Assembly: GCF_014202075.1 (NCBI RefSeq)
Contig: NZ_JACHFZ010000004.1
Coordinates: 248,001-312,000, forward strand
Direction: 5' to 3'
From: Brevundimonas basaltis
GTDB lineage: Bacteria > Pseudomonadota > Alphaproteobacteria > Caulobacterales > Caulobacteraceae
DNA length: 64,000 nt
Part shown: piece after piece, positions 43,893 to 52,206 of the stretch
Position numbering within the stretch: the stretch's first letter is position 1
Layout of the letters: each line of letters starts with the position of its first letter
Made by a program: the position numbers and the translations under genes
The notes under the pieces: model-generated
Told to the model about the DNA's origin: nothing
Seen by the model: the letters and a program-made list of their open reading frames with translations, nothing else
The model's database searches: none

Positions 43893-44815
43893 TCCACCAG
43901 TTCGGCGAAGCGCTCCGGCCGATCGGCCATGATGAAATGCCGGGCGTCGTCGACGCGGATCAGTCTGACGCCCGGCAGGGCCGCATACTCCCGGCCCCAC
44001 ACGGCGTCGGCCATTGCCGCCGGCGCGCCGCCGTCGGCGTCCGAGGCGTAGACCGCCCACACCGGCGTGGTCATCGCCGCCAGTCCCGGCCGGGCGTCGG
44101 TGGTCATCACCTCGCTCATGGCGGTCGCCATCGCCCGCCGGTCGGTGGCCATCGACCAGTCGACGATGGCCTCGCGCGTCGCCGGATCGCGGGCCAGGCC
44201 GATCGCGCCCTGCGCCTGATGGGTCCGGAAGCCGGCCTCGTCCGCCGAGAGGATCCCCGCCGCCGCCTGGGCCGCGAACGGCCGGGCGCTCTCCGGCGTC
44301 ACCTGCGGCCCGAACATGGCGCTGAAGAAGGGCAGGCTGTCGACGCTCATCACCTTGCCGACCAGACCCGGATGTCCCTGCGCCAGCAGCAGGGCGCTCA
44401 GCCCGCCCATCGAATGGCCGATCACCGCCGGCCGCTCCAGCCCCGCCTCACGGATGTAGCGCGCCAGGTCCCCGACCACCGGCTCAACGAACGGCCCGTC
44501 GCCATGCGTCCACGGCGCGCCCGCGAACCCGGCCAGCTGAACCAGATGCACGCGGTGCGTCGGCTGCAACCGATCCGCCTCGGCCCGCCACACCTCCCGC
44601 GACGAAGCCAGGCCCGGGATCAGGACGACGTCGGGGCCGTCGCCCACGACCTCGACCGACAGCCGGTCCGACGCGAAGGCGCCCTGAACGACCGGGACCG
44701 GCGCCGCCTCGGCCCGGACAGTCAGGGCCCCGGAGCCTACGACCCATAATGACGCAGAGGCGAGGCAAACTGCGCGCAAGGTCGAACGCGCCACGGAGTG
44801 ACGAAGTTGGAGCAT
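43874..44815 (-). CDS. Alpha/beta hydrolase, exported
   Basis: A 313-aa protein with a signal peptide (RSTLRAVCLASASLWVVGSG, then VRAEA). The nucleophile serine is in IGHSMGG, the oxyanion region in LIPGLASSREVW, and the catalytic His in DDARHFIMAD. The fold matches small esterases/lipases. The start at 44815 gives the signal. It lies directly downstream of the XRE gene on the same strand (31 bp) and may be in that operon. Confidence 0.85.
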   Translation of the reverse strand: MLQLRHSVARSTLRAVCLASASLWVVGSGALTVRAEAAPVPVVQGAFASDRLSVEVVGDGPDVVLIPGLASSREVWRAEADRLQPTHRVHLVQLAGFAGAPWTHGDGPFVEPVVGDLARYIREAGLERPAVIGHSMGGLSALLLAQGHPGLVGKVMSVDSLPFFSAMFGPQVTPESARPFAAQAAAGILSADEAGFRTHQAQGAIGLARDPATREAIVDWSMATDRRAMATAMSEVMTTDARPGLAAMTTPVWAVYASDADGGAPAAMADAVWGREYAALPGVRLIRVDDARHFIMADRPERFAELVDQFLAD

Positions 44816-44846
44816 GGGATATGTCCTTTGGCAGGTCCTGAATCGA

Positions 44847-45044
44847 TCAGGCGTGAGGGTTGTCGAAAATGTCTTCCACCGGCCGCGCGAACAGCACGGC
44901 GATCCGGTAAGCGAGGTCCAAAGACGGATCGTGTTTCTCGGTCTCCAGCGCATTCACGGCCTGCCGGGACACGCCCAGCGCCTGACCGAGTTGTTCCTGG
45001 GTCCAGCCGCGCTCGACGCGCAGCAGCTTCAGCCGGTTCTTCAT
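44847..45044 (-). CDS. Small XRE-family transcriptional regulator (second copy)
   Basis: A 65-aa single helix-turn-helix protein: MKNRLKLLRVERGWTQEQLG, LGVSRQAVNALETEKHDPSL, then a tail ending DIFDNPHA. It resembles the 22559-22753 protein along its whole length. Its start overlaps the stop of the membrane gene (ATGA), so expression is coupled. Probable autorepressor. Confidence 0.9.
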   Translation of the reverse strand: MKNRLKLLRVERGWTQEQLGQALGVSRQAVNALETEKHDPSLDLAYRIAVLFARPVEDIFDNPHA

Positions 45045-45445
45045 CGGCTGCTCCTGACGAAGGGCGCGATGACGCCGAAGCAGGCCCAAAACAGCGGATA
45101 GATGATCCAGGCGGGAATGTGATAGGCGCCGGCGTAGCTCTCGCCGAACCCCCAGACGCTGGCGATGGCCATGGCCGCGCCCGCCGCCAGGATGAACTGT
45201 TTGGCGGTCAGGGCCCGAACGAACTCGTCCGACTCATTCATCAGCGCCAGGGTGGCCCAGATCTGGCCGACCACCGGGGCCGAAACCGCCAGGGCCAGCA
45301 GCCACGCGGCGACCGGCGAGCCGATGTCGTCGAAGGCCCCGAAGATGGCGGCGACATTGATCGCCACATAGCCGCTCATGAACGCCAAAGTGCGAACGAC
45401 ATAGCGCCGGTGCGCCGACGAGTTCGATTTTCCAAGATCCAGCAT
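45041..45445 (-). CDS. Small four-helix membrane protein paired with XRE regulator (second copy)
   Basis: A 134-aa protein with four helices (RTLAFMSGYVAINVAAIFGA; AAWLLALAVSAPVVGQIWAT; TAKQFILAAGAAMAIASVWG; IPAWIIYPLFWACFGVIAPF). LMNESDEFVRALTAKQF is a cytoplasmic-loop motif common in this class of XRE partners. Starts at ATG after AGGAGGAC. Role unknown. Confidence 0.78.
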   Translation of the reverse strand: MLDLGKSNSSAHRRYVVRTLAFMSGYVAINVAAIFGAFDDIGSPVAAWLLALAVSAPVVGQIWATLALMNESDEFVRALTAKQFILAAGAAMAIASVWGFGESYAGAYHIPAWIIYPLFWACFGVIAPFVRSSR

Positions 45446-45455
45446 GACAAGTCCT

Positions 45456-45520
45456 CCTGACGAGATGTCAGGCTTACCTTACACCGCGTGTTTGTCATGT
45501 CAACCTGACTTTTTGTCAGG
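45456..45520 (-). promoter_or_regulatory. Promoter flanked by two identical-type operators, membrane/XRE operon 2
   Basis: On the minus strand TTGACA (45503-45498), a 16-base spacer and TAAGGT (45481-45476) form a sigma70-type promoter 31 bases upstream of the ATG. CCTGAC-N5-GTCAGG occurs twice, at 45456-45472 and 45504-45520, centres 48 bp apart, one on each side of the promoter. Both copies are perfect. This is a strong candidate binding pair for the XRE protein. Confidence 0.78.
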
Positions 45521-45578
45521 ATGTCGCGACAAGGCCGGCCGGCGTTGCAGCCTCGCGCGACGGGCGTATCCTGCGACC

Positions 45579-46514
45579 ATGCCCGCCGCGCCCCGCGCCC
45601 GACCCGCCGATCTGTTCACCCCCGAGGAATGGGCGCCGTTCCAGACGCGCCGCGCCTGGGCCGGACCGCTGCTGGTGCTTCACTGCTGGGGCGTGATCCT
45701 GATCGCCGCCGGCGCCGGGGTGCTGTGGCCGATCCTGATCCCGCTCTGCGTCGCCGTCATCGGCACGCGCCAGCTGGGCCTCGCCATCCTGATGCACGAG
45801 GCGGCGCACGGGGGCCTGTCGCCCGACCGCCGCCTCAACGACTTCCTCGGCCACTGGCTGTGCGCCGTTCCCGTCGGGGCCTCCCTGGCCCTCTACCGGC
45901 CCTACCACCTCAGCCACCACAAATACGCCCAGCAGGTCGAGGATCCGGATCTCGTCCTGTCCGCCCCCTTCCCGGTCACCCGCGCCTCGCTGCGCCGCAA
46001 GATCGTCCGCGACCTGACCGGCCAGACCTTCTTCAAACAGCGGATCCTCTATCTCTTCAGAGCCTTCCGAAGCGACCGGGACGAGGACATGGCCGAAGGC
46101 GCGGCGGTCACGGGCCGGAGCGTCGCCCCCTTCCTGCTGGTCAACGCCGGCCTGCTGACGGCGGCGGTCCTGGCCGACGTCTGGTGGGCGTATTTCGCGC
46201 TCTGGCTGCTGCCGCTGGCGACGTGGTTCCCGATGGTCACCCGTCTGCGCAACATCGCCGAGCACGCCTGCGTCGCGGGCTCGGCTTCCGACGCGTTCAG
46301 GGCCGCCCGCACCACCCGCGCCGCGTGGTGGGAACGCGCCTTCATCGCCCCCTACTGGGTCAATTTCCACGCCGAGCACCACCTCTTCATGCACGTCCCC
46401 TGCTGGAAACTGCCGGCCCTGCACAGAGCGGTCCGCGGCAAGCCGCAGGGCGAACGGATGGAGGTGGCCGGCGGTTATATGGAGGTGCTTCGATCGGCCA
46501 GCAGCCGCGCGTGA
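45579..46514 (+). CDS. Fatty acid desaturase family protein
   Basis: A 311-aa membrane di-iron enzyme. The three His boxes are HEAAHG, HLSHH and HAEHH, in the usual order, among four membrane helices. It introduces a double bond or hydroxyl in acyl chains or a carotenoid-like substrate. The ATG at 45579 is chosen over an upstream frame extension that crosses the divergent promoter. The stop overlaps the next GTG. Confidence 0.9.
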   Translation: MPAAPRARPADLFTPEEWAPFQTRRAWAGPLLVLHCWGVILIAAGAGVLWPILIPLCVAVIGTRQLGLAILMHEAAHGGLSPDRRLNDFLGHWLCAVPVGASLALYRPYHLSHHKYAQQVEDPDLVLSAPFPVTRASLRRKIVRDLTGQTFFKQRILYLFRAFRSDRDEDMAEGAAVTGRSVAPFLLVNAGLLTAAVLADVWWAYFALWLLPLATWFPMVTRLRNIAEHACVAGSASDAFRAARTTRAAWWERAFIAPYWVNFHAEHHLFMHVPCWKLPALHRAVRGKPQGERMEVAGGYMEVLRSASSRA

Positions 46515-47155
46515 TCCACGACCCCGCCGCCTTCGTCCTCGCCCACACCCGCCTCCAGCCCGTCCCCCATGCGCCGGAGATTTCGCTCTGGCTGGCCGAC
46601 GAGATCACCCCTCTCTGGCGGCTGACGGAGGAGGAACTCGGCGAGATCGGCCTGCCCCCGCCCTTCTGGGCCTTCGGCTGGGCGGGCGGGCAGGGGCTGG
46701 CGCGCTGGCTCCTGGACAACCCGGCCGAGGCCGCTGGCAGACGGGTGCTCGACTTCGCCGCCGGCTCGGGCCTGGTCGGGATCGCGGCGATGAAGGCCGG
46801 AGCCGCCTCTGTCCTGTGCGCCGACATCGACCCGTTCTGCGCCGCCGCCGTCAGCCTCAACGCCGAAGCCAACGCCGTCGCACTCGACTTCACAGACGCC
46901 GATCTGCTCGACGCCCCGCCGCCGGATGTCGATGTCATCTGCGCCGGCGACGTCTTCTATGAGCAACCGATGGCCGGACGGGTCCTCGCATGGCTGACGA
47001 CGGCCGCAAGCCGGGGAACCCGCGTCCTCGTCGGCGATCCGCTCAGGACCTACTTCCCGAAATCCGGCCTCGATCTGCTGGCCGAATACGCGGTGCCGAC
47101 CACGCGCGAACTCGAAGACGACGCTGTCAAACGCACCCGGGTGTGGTCGCTCTAG
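46511..47155 (+). CDS. SAM-dependent methyltransferase, lysine-methyltransferase-like
   Basis: A 214-aa class I methyltransferase. Motif I is RVLDFAAGSGLVGIAAMKAG; ADIDPFCAAAVSLNAEAN follows. PPFWAFGWAGGQGLARWLLD upstream matches the ETFB-lysine/nicotinamide-N-methyltransferase-like proteins. VICAGDVFYEQPMAGRVL is the post-II loop. It starts at GTG inside the desaturase stop, so the two are coupled. Target protein unknown. Confidence 0.87.
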   Translation: MIHDPAAFVLAHTRLQPVPHAPEISLWLADEITPLWRLTEEELGEIGLPPPFWAFGWAGGQGLARWLLDNPAEAAGRRVLDFAAGSGLVGIAAMKAGAASVLCADIDPFCAAAVSLNAEANAVALDFTDADLLDAPPPDVDVICAGDVFYEQPMAGRVLAWLTTAASRGTRVLVGDPLRTYFPKSGLDLLAEYAVPTTRELEDDAVKRTRVWSL

Positions 47156-47319
47156 CGCTCGTCGGAATCGTCCGGGTCGGGCGAGACGGTGATCGGCTTC
47201 ACCGCCGCCGCCTCTGCGTCACCGTCCAGATCGGCCTCGGCGGGCCGATCCTTGATACGGGTATCCTCGAGGTCTTCATCACGGCTGTAGCCGGGATCTT
47301 CGGGGGTAGGCCGGGTCAT
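47152..47319 (-). CDS. Small acidic hypothetical protein
   Basis: A 55-aa, highly charged protein (TRPTPEDPGYSRDEDLEDTR and a Ser/Asp-rich tail) with no hydrophobic core, probably disordered. The ATG at 47319 has GAGGAG upstream. The stop shares CTAG with the methyltransferase stop. Whether it is expressed is uncertain; the good ribosome site and codon bias argue for it. Confidence 0.55.
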   Translation of the reverse strand: MTRPTPEDPGYSRDEDLEDTRIKDRPAEADLDGDAEAAAVKPITVSPDPDDSDER

Positions 47320-47552
47320 GTCGGAACTCCTCAGTTGGCGGTCGGGCGCGGGCATTCGCCGGCGGATTGCGTTTGGCCGCAGCTCCACCTGCTCCACGCC
47401 GTCGGTGGCTAGGGCGGCGACGGCTGTTCCGGACAGTGCCTGCTCCATGGCGGCGCCTCTCTCGGTCTCGGGGGTCAGCACGACAACGGCCGTGGGCGGC
47501 GGGAGTTGCGGCTCCGCTTGCTGGCGATGCGGTCACGGCCCATCGTGGAGGC

Positions 47553-47936
47553 ATGATCCGACGGCTGACCCTTATGGCGCTCGCCTTCACGGCGGTCGCC
47601 GCTTCGGCGCAGGCCCAGGTGGCGCCGCCGCACGTCGGACCCGGCGTCGATCCGCCTCGCTATCAGGCGGACCAGCATCATCAGGAAATCGACCGCCTGC
47701 GCGCCCGGGCGGACCAGCGCGAGGCCTTCACGCGGCGATTGGAGGTCGAGACGCGACTGAGCCGGCTGGAGATCGAGGCCGCCCGTCAGACCGACCTCGC
47801 CCTGCCGCCGCCGTACCGGGCGCTGCGATCGCCCGAGGAAGAGCGCGCGCTGCGGGAATCCGCCACGGCACGCCGCCGCGACACGACCGCCGGCGTCGAA
47901 CAAGTTGACGCCTGGCTCGACCGCCCGGCCCGCTAG
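47553..47936 (+). CDS. Small secreted coiled-coil hypothetical protein
   Basis: A 127-aa protein with signal peptide MIRRLTLMALAFTAVAASAQ. The mature part is Arg/Glu-rich helix (EIDRLRARADQREAFTRRLE, then LSRLEIEAARQTD). GGAGG lies just before the ATG. Function unknown. Confidence 0.72.
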   Translation: MIRRLTLMALAFTAVAASAQAQVAPPHVGPGVDPPRYQADQHHQEIDRLRARADQREAFTRRLEVETRLSRLEIEAARQTDLALPPPYRALRSPEEERALRESATARRRDTTAGVEQVDAWLDRPAR

Positions 47937-48012
47937 CGGCCCTTCGCCTGCATCCCTTCCCTGAGCGCCGCGTTACGGCTTGGCTTCAATCCGAGGGGCG
48001 AGGGAACCGATC

Positions 48013-48861
48013 ATGCGCTGGCAGGGCGGACGACGCGGCGGCAACATCGAGGATCGCCGCGGCATAGGTGGTGTGGGCATCGCGGGCGGCGGCATCGGCG
48101 CCCTGGTCCTCGCGGCCATCGGCTACTTCCTCTTCGGCATCGACCCCTCAACCACCCAGCAGATCACCAGCCAGCTCGGCGGCGTCGGCAGCGCGGAGCA
48201 GGGCGCGCAAGGCAGCCCGGAGGACCAGGCCGGCGCCTTCGTCGACGTGATCGGCACCAACGTCGACGACGTCTGGATGACCCGGCTTCAGGGCTATCAG
48301 CCGCCGACCGTCATCCTCTACGAACAAGGCACATCGACCGGCTGCGGCTTCGGCCAGGCCGCCATGGGGCCGTTCTACTGCCCCAGCGACCAGAGCGTTT
48401 ATCTCGACCTCTCGTTCTGGCGGCAGATGGAGACGCAACTCGGCGCCTCGGCCGCCGACTTCGCCCGCGCCTACGTCATCGCCCATGAATACGGCCACCA
48501 CGTCCAGACCTTGACCGGCGCATCGCAGCAGGTGCGGCGGGCCCAGCAGCGCGCCGCTGGCCAGGCCGAAGCCAACCGCTATTCGGTCGCCCTGGAGCTG
48601 CAGGCCGACTGCTACGCCGGCGTCTGGGCCGCCAACGCCGCGGCGGTCTCCAACGGCGCAGTGGCGCTGGAGGCGGGAGACCTCGAGGAAGGCATGCGCA
48701 CCGCCGCCGCCATCGGCGACGATACCCTGCAACGCCGGCAGGGCGGCCGTGTGGTCCCCGAGGGCTTCACCCACGGCTCCTCGGCGCAACGCGTGGAATG
48801 GCTGCGGCGCGGCTACCAGTCCGGCGACCCGGCCGCCTGCGACACCTTCGCGGGGCTCTGA
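48013..48861 (+). CDS. Neutral zinc metallopeptidase, YpfJ family
   Basis: A 282-aa protein beginning MRWQGGRRGGNIEDRRGIGG, then one membrane helix, matching YpfJ-type proteins. The zinc site HEYGHH is His158, Glu159, His162. The third ligand region ELQADCYAGVWAA and the FYCPSDQSVYLDLSFWRQM segment are also conserved. Catalytic domain outside the cytoplasm. Substrate unknown. The ATG at 48013 is the family start. Confidence 0.92.
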   Translation: MRWQGGRRGGNIEDRRGIGGVGIAGGGIGALVLAAIGYFLFGIDPSTTQQITSQLGGVGSAEQGAQGSPEDQAGAFVDVIGTNVDDVWMTRLQGYQPPTVILYEQGTSTGCGFGQAAMGPFYCPSDQSVYLDLSFWRQMETQLGASAADFARAYVIAHEYGHHVQTLTGASQQVRRAQQRAAGQAEANRYSVALELQADCYAGVWAANAAAVSNGAVALEAGDLEEGMRTAAAIGDDTLQRRQGGRVVPEGFTHGSSAQRVEWLRRGYQSGDPAACDTFAGL

Positions 48862-48864
48862 CGC

Positions 48865-49812
48865 TCAGCCGACGGTCAGGTCGAGCGGCTGCGACAGGTG
48901 CAGGGTACCGGCCCCGAGATCGAGCGCCACCCGGCGGCCGGCGAACGCCTCCATCCCGACGAGGGCCCCGGGGAAATTCGGCAGAGGCGGCTGGTCGAAG
49001 ACGCCGACCCGGACCCGCCGGTACAGGTGATCGGCGAAGGTCACCGTGCGCGCTTCCAGCACGGCCGCCTGCATGGCGCCCCCGAGGACGAGACTGGTCC
49101 CGCTCTCCCGCGGACGGCCGTCCAGCAGGCCGGCCGCCTGCGCCGTCGCCGTGTCGAGAGCCAGCAGGGACGAGGCGCCGGTGTCGACCACCGCCTTGAC
49201 GACCACCCCCTCGACCGTGACCTCGGCGATCAGGCCGCCGCCCGAGCGGCGCACCTCGGCCGGAGCCAGATCGGGCGGGCGAACGAAGGCGTCGCGGGCG
49301 ATCAGCCGCACATGCCGCCGCGCCGGATCCAACGCCAGCACCAGATGTTCCAGCACGTCGCGGCCGAGGATCAGCGGGGTGTTCAGCCCCTCTTCCGAGG
49401 CCAACGGCCCCAGGTCGAGGATCGCCGCCCTCAGCTTGCCGATGGCCAGACCCGGCAGGTTCGCCTCTACCGTCGTGCCCCGCCCCATCTGGCTGCCGCC
49501 GCCGACGCCATAGGCGATCAGCGGCATGTCGAAGATCGAGCGCCGCTGCGGCGGCAGGGCCTCGACCAGCCGCCGGTCGATGACGGAATACTGGGCGCCG
49601 GTGTCAATCAGGGCGATGACCTCGCGTCCCTCGACCCTCAGTTTTACCGTCGGCACATTGGCCTGCCGTGCATAAGGCAGCCAGGGCGTGGCCCCGTCTT
49701 CGCCGAAGGTCAGATCCGGCGCGGGCCAGAACAGCGTCTCGCGCGCCCACCAGGCTCCGCCGACGACGGCGGCCAGTCCCACGGCCCGGATCAGGAGGTT
49801 GCGACGGTTCAT
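48865..49812 (-). CDS. Retropepsin-like aspartyl protease, membrane-anchored
   Basis: A 315-aa protein with N-terminal helix after [20 protein letters not shown] (twin-arginine-like). Two DTG motifs are present in one chain: Asp70 in [12 protein letters not shown] and a second in [13 protein letters not shown]. Each half is a retropepsin-type lobe, as in bacterial periplasmic clan AA proteases. [19 protein letters not shown] supports this. It follows ldcA on the same strand. Confidence 0.87.
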   Translation of the reverse strand: MNRRNLLIRAVGLAAVVGGAWWARETLFWPAPDLTFGEDGATPWLPYARQANVPTVKLRVEGREVIALIDTGAQYSVIDRRLVEALPPQRRSIFDMPLIAYGVGGGSQMGRGTTVEANLPGLAIGKLRAAILDLGPLASEEGLNTPLILGRDVLEHLVLALDPARRHVRLIARDAFVRPPDLAPAEVRRSGGGLIAEVTVEGVVVKAVVDTGASSLLALDTATAQAAGLLDGRPRESGTSLVLGGAMQAAVLEARTVTFADHLYRRVRVGVFDQPPLPNFPGALVGMEAFAGRRVALDLGAGTLHLSQPLDLTVG

Positions 49813-49869
49813 GCGCTTCGAACATGGCGCGCCGCCCGCCCCGGCGCCAGCGTCGTCGCTGTCGCGGCC

Positions 49870-50691
49870 CTACCGCTCGCCGAAAGGCACCACCTTGTTC
49901 TCGCGGTCGTGGCCGATGTCGGCCGCGCCGAGGTAGGGGATGCCCGAGCGCTGGCACCAGTAGCGGACGATTTCCTCCGGGGTCAGACCGAAGTCCGGGT
50001 CGTTCTCAACAATGTCCGACACCCGCCCCAGCCGGATACCCGCCACCTTGCGGATCGAGGCCTGGCCGGTCAGGTGGAACATCATCCGGTCAACCCGGTA
50101 CAGCGGCTCCGACACATCCTCCAGCATCAGCACATGGCCGGTCAGGTCCGGCTCCAGCGCCGTTCCGACCAAGGCGTCGAGGATGCTCAGGTTGAAGGCC
50201 ACCGCCGGGCGCGGGTCATCATTCAGGGACGGCTCCCACGACGCCGGATCGCCCCGCTTCAGCCAGTTCAGCGCCCGCCACGCCGTCGCGTCATTGCGAA
50301 CCGCGTCGGAGGCCATCGGCCCGTGCGCCACCTGCGGAAAACCCGCCTTGTAAAGCCCGGCCAGCAGGGTCCCGGCGTCGGAATAGCCGAGATACCGCTT
50401 GTTCCTCGCGACGTCGGTGAGCTGCGGCAGCACCGCCTCGGCGATCCGGCACGAGCCGTAACCGCCCCGCGCGAACCACACCGCGTCCAGCCGCGGATCG
50501 TTGGCGTATTCGACGAAGGCCGCCGCCCGGCTGGCGTCGTCGCCGCCGAAATGGCCATGCTTGCCGAAGCTGGCCGGGTGGAACACGACCTTGACCGCGC
50601 CGTCGGGAACATTCGCCGCGAACCAGTCATGCACGGCGTCCGCCCGCTCCCGGCTGAAGCGCGAACTGGCGTTGACGATGCCGATTTTCAA
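49870..50691 (-). CDS. ldcA: LD-carboxypeptidase (muramoyltetrapeptide carboxypeptidase)
   Basis: A 273-aa S66-family peptidase that removes the terminal D-Ala from cytoplasmic murein tetrapeptides. The nucleophile Ser is in [11 protein letters not shown], near residue 80; [11 protein letters not shown] and [19 protein letters not shown] are further conserved parts. The best start is TTG at 50691 ([12 protein letters not shown]); a GTG at 50775 would overlap the divergent promoter. It is divergent from mpl, whose product uses the tripeptide it makes. Confidence 0.9.
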   Translation of the reverse strand: MKIGIVNASSRFSRERADAVHDWFAANVPDGAVKVVFHPASFGKHGHFGGDDASRAAAFVEYANDPRLDAVWFARGGYGSCRIAEAVLPQLTDVARNKRYLGYSDAGTLLAGLYKAGFPQVAHGPMASDAVRNDATAWRALNWLKRGDPASWEPSLNDDPRPAVAFNLSILDALVGTALEPDLTGHVLMLEDVSEPLYRVDRMMFHLTGQASIRKVAGIRLGRVSDIVENDPDFGLTPEEIVRYWCQRSGIPYLGAADIGHDRENKVVPFGER

Positions 50692-50787
50692 AACGCGTCC
50701 CCGGAAGTGTGCGCCCCCTTCATAGTCTGCGCCGGGCGCGTGAACCAATCCCTTCCCCTTCCCGCCTCCTGCCACTACTCAACCGTC

Positions 50788-52206
50788 ATGGCGAACGACT
50801 ATTTCTTCTGCGGCATCGGCGGCTCCGGCATGTTGCCGCTGGCGATGATCGTGCAGGCGCAAGGGAACCGCATCGAGGGTTCCGACCGCTCCCGCGATCA
50901 GGGCCGCACACCGGAGAAATTCGCCTGGCTGGAGGCCCACGGCGTCACCCTGCATCCGCAGGACGGATCCGGCGTCACCCGCCCCGAGCAGATCGTCGTC
51001 GCCACCGGGGCCGTCGAGGACACCGTCCCCGACATTGGCGCCGCCCGCCGCGGCGGCGCCCGCATCGTCACCCGGCCCGAACTGCTCAGCCAGATCTTCA
51101 ACGCCGCCCCGACCTCGATCGGCGTCGCCGGCACCAGCGGCAAGTCGACCATCACCGGCATGATCGCGTGGATCCTGCATCAGGCGGGCCGCGATCCGAC
51201 CGTCATGAACGGTGCGGTGATGAAGAATTTCGCTGACGCCGACCACCCCTTCGCCAGCGCCCTGATCGGCGGGCGCGACCTGTTCGTCTCCGAGGTCGAC
51301 GAATCCGACGGCTCCATCGCCCGCTACGACCCGACCGTCGCCGTCGTCTCCAACATCTCGCTCGATCACAAGTCGATGGAGGAGCTGCGCGACCTGTTCG
51401 GCGGCTTCACTGGCCGCGCGACGACCGCCGTACTCAATCTCGACAACGCTGAAACAGCGGCCTTGGCCCAGCAGATGGTCGAGGCGGGGCGCGGCGACGC
51501 GGTCGTCACCTTCGCCCTCGGAAACGAGACCGCCGACCTGTCCGCCCACGACCTCGAACCGCTGCCGACGGGAATGAAGTTCCAGCTGACCGAACGCGCC
51601 TCTGGGACAGTTCTTTCGGCCAACCTGCCGGTCCCCGGCGCTCACAATGTCGCCAACGCCCTCGCCGCCCTCGCCGCCGTCGGCGCCGTCGGCGTCCCGC
51701 TCGAGCAGGCGGTCGCGGCGCTCCAGACCTTCTCCGGCATTCGACGCCGGATGGAGCTGGTCGGCACGGCCAGCGGCGTCACCGTCATCGACGACTTCGC
51801 CCACAACCCGGACAAGATCGCCGCCAGCCTGAAGACGCTGCACGCCTTCGACGGCCGCCTGTTGGTCCTGTTCCAGCCGCACGGCTTCGGCCCGTTGAAG
51901 CTGATGAAGCGCGAGTTCGTCGACGGTTTCGCCGGCCTGCTCCGCGCCGACGATGTCCTGCTCATGCCCGAGCCCGTATACTTCGGCGGCACCACCGACC
52001 GCAGCGTCGGCAGCGAGGATATCGCCGCGGGCGTGCGCGCCGCCGGCCGGGCCGCCGAAGCCCTCCCGACGCGCGAGGCGTGCGGCGACCGCCTGATCGA
52101 ACTGGCCCGCCCCGGCGACCGCATCGTCGTCATGGGCGCGAGGGACGACACCCTGTCGCAGTTCGCGGCGGAGCTTATCGAGCGTCTGCGCGCTTCGGCC
52201 GGATGA
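50788..52206 (+). CDS. mpl: UDP-N-acetylmuramate:L-Ala-gamma-D-Glu-meso-DAP ligase (Mpl-like Mur ligase)
   Basis: A 472-aa Mur ligase. The N-terminal [20 protein letters not shown] binds UDP-MurNAc, the P-loop is [10 protein letters not shown] (Lys119), the carbamoyl/metal region [11 protein letters not shown], and the C-domain start [12 protein letters not shown]. It is closer to Mpl than to MurC in gene context: mpl joins recycled tripeptide to UDP-MurNAc, and ldcA next door produces that tripeptide. MurC would usually be in the mra/dcw cluster. The ATG at 50788 is the clear start. Confidence 0.86.
   Translation: MANDYFFCGIGGSGMLPLAMIVQAQGNRIEGSDRSRDQGRTPEKFAWLEAHGVTLHPQDGSGVTRPEQIVVATGAVEDTVPDIGAARRGGARIVTRPELLSQIFNAAPTSIGVAGTSGKSTITGMIAWILHQAGRDPTVMNGAVMKNFADADHPFASALIGGRDLFVSEVDESDGSIARYDPTVAVVSNISLDHKSMEELRDLFGGFTGRATTAVLNLDNAETAALAQQMVEAGRGDAVVTFALGNETADLSAHDLEPLPTGMKFQLTERASGTVLSANLPVPGAHNVANALAALAAVGAVGVPLEQAVAALQTFSGIRRRMELVGTASGVTVIDDFAHNPDKIAASLKTLHAFDGRLLVLFQPHGFGPLKLMKREFVDGFAGLLRADDVLLMPEPVYFGGTTDRSVGSEDIAAGVRAAGRAAEALPTREACGDRLIELARPGDRIVVMGARDDTLSQFAAELIERLRASAG

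Noticed and set aside
45444..45578. N-terminal extension of the desaturase
   Set aside because: The extension crosses the divergent promoter and operators and gives a Cys/Arg-rich sequence unlike the family.
48898..50787. Upstream extension of the mpl frame (630 codons)
   Set aside because: It runs antisense through the aspartyl protease and ldcA. The Mpl family start is clearly at 50788.
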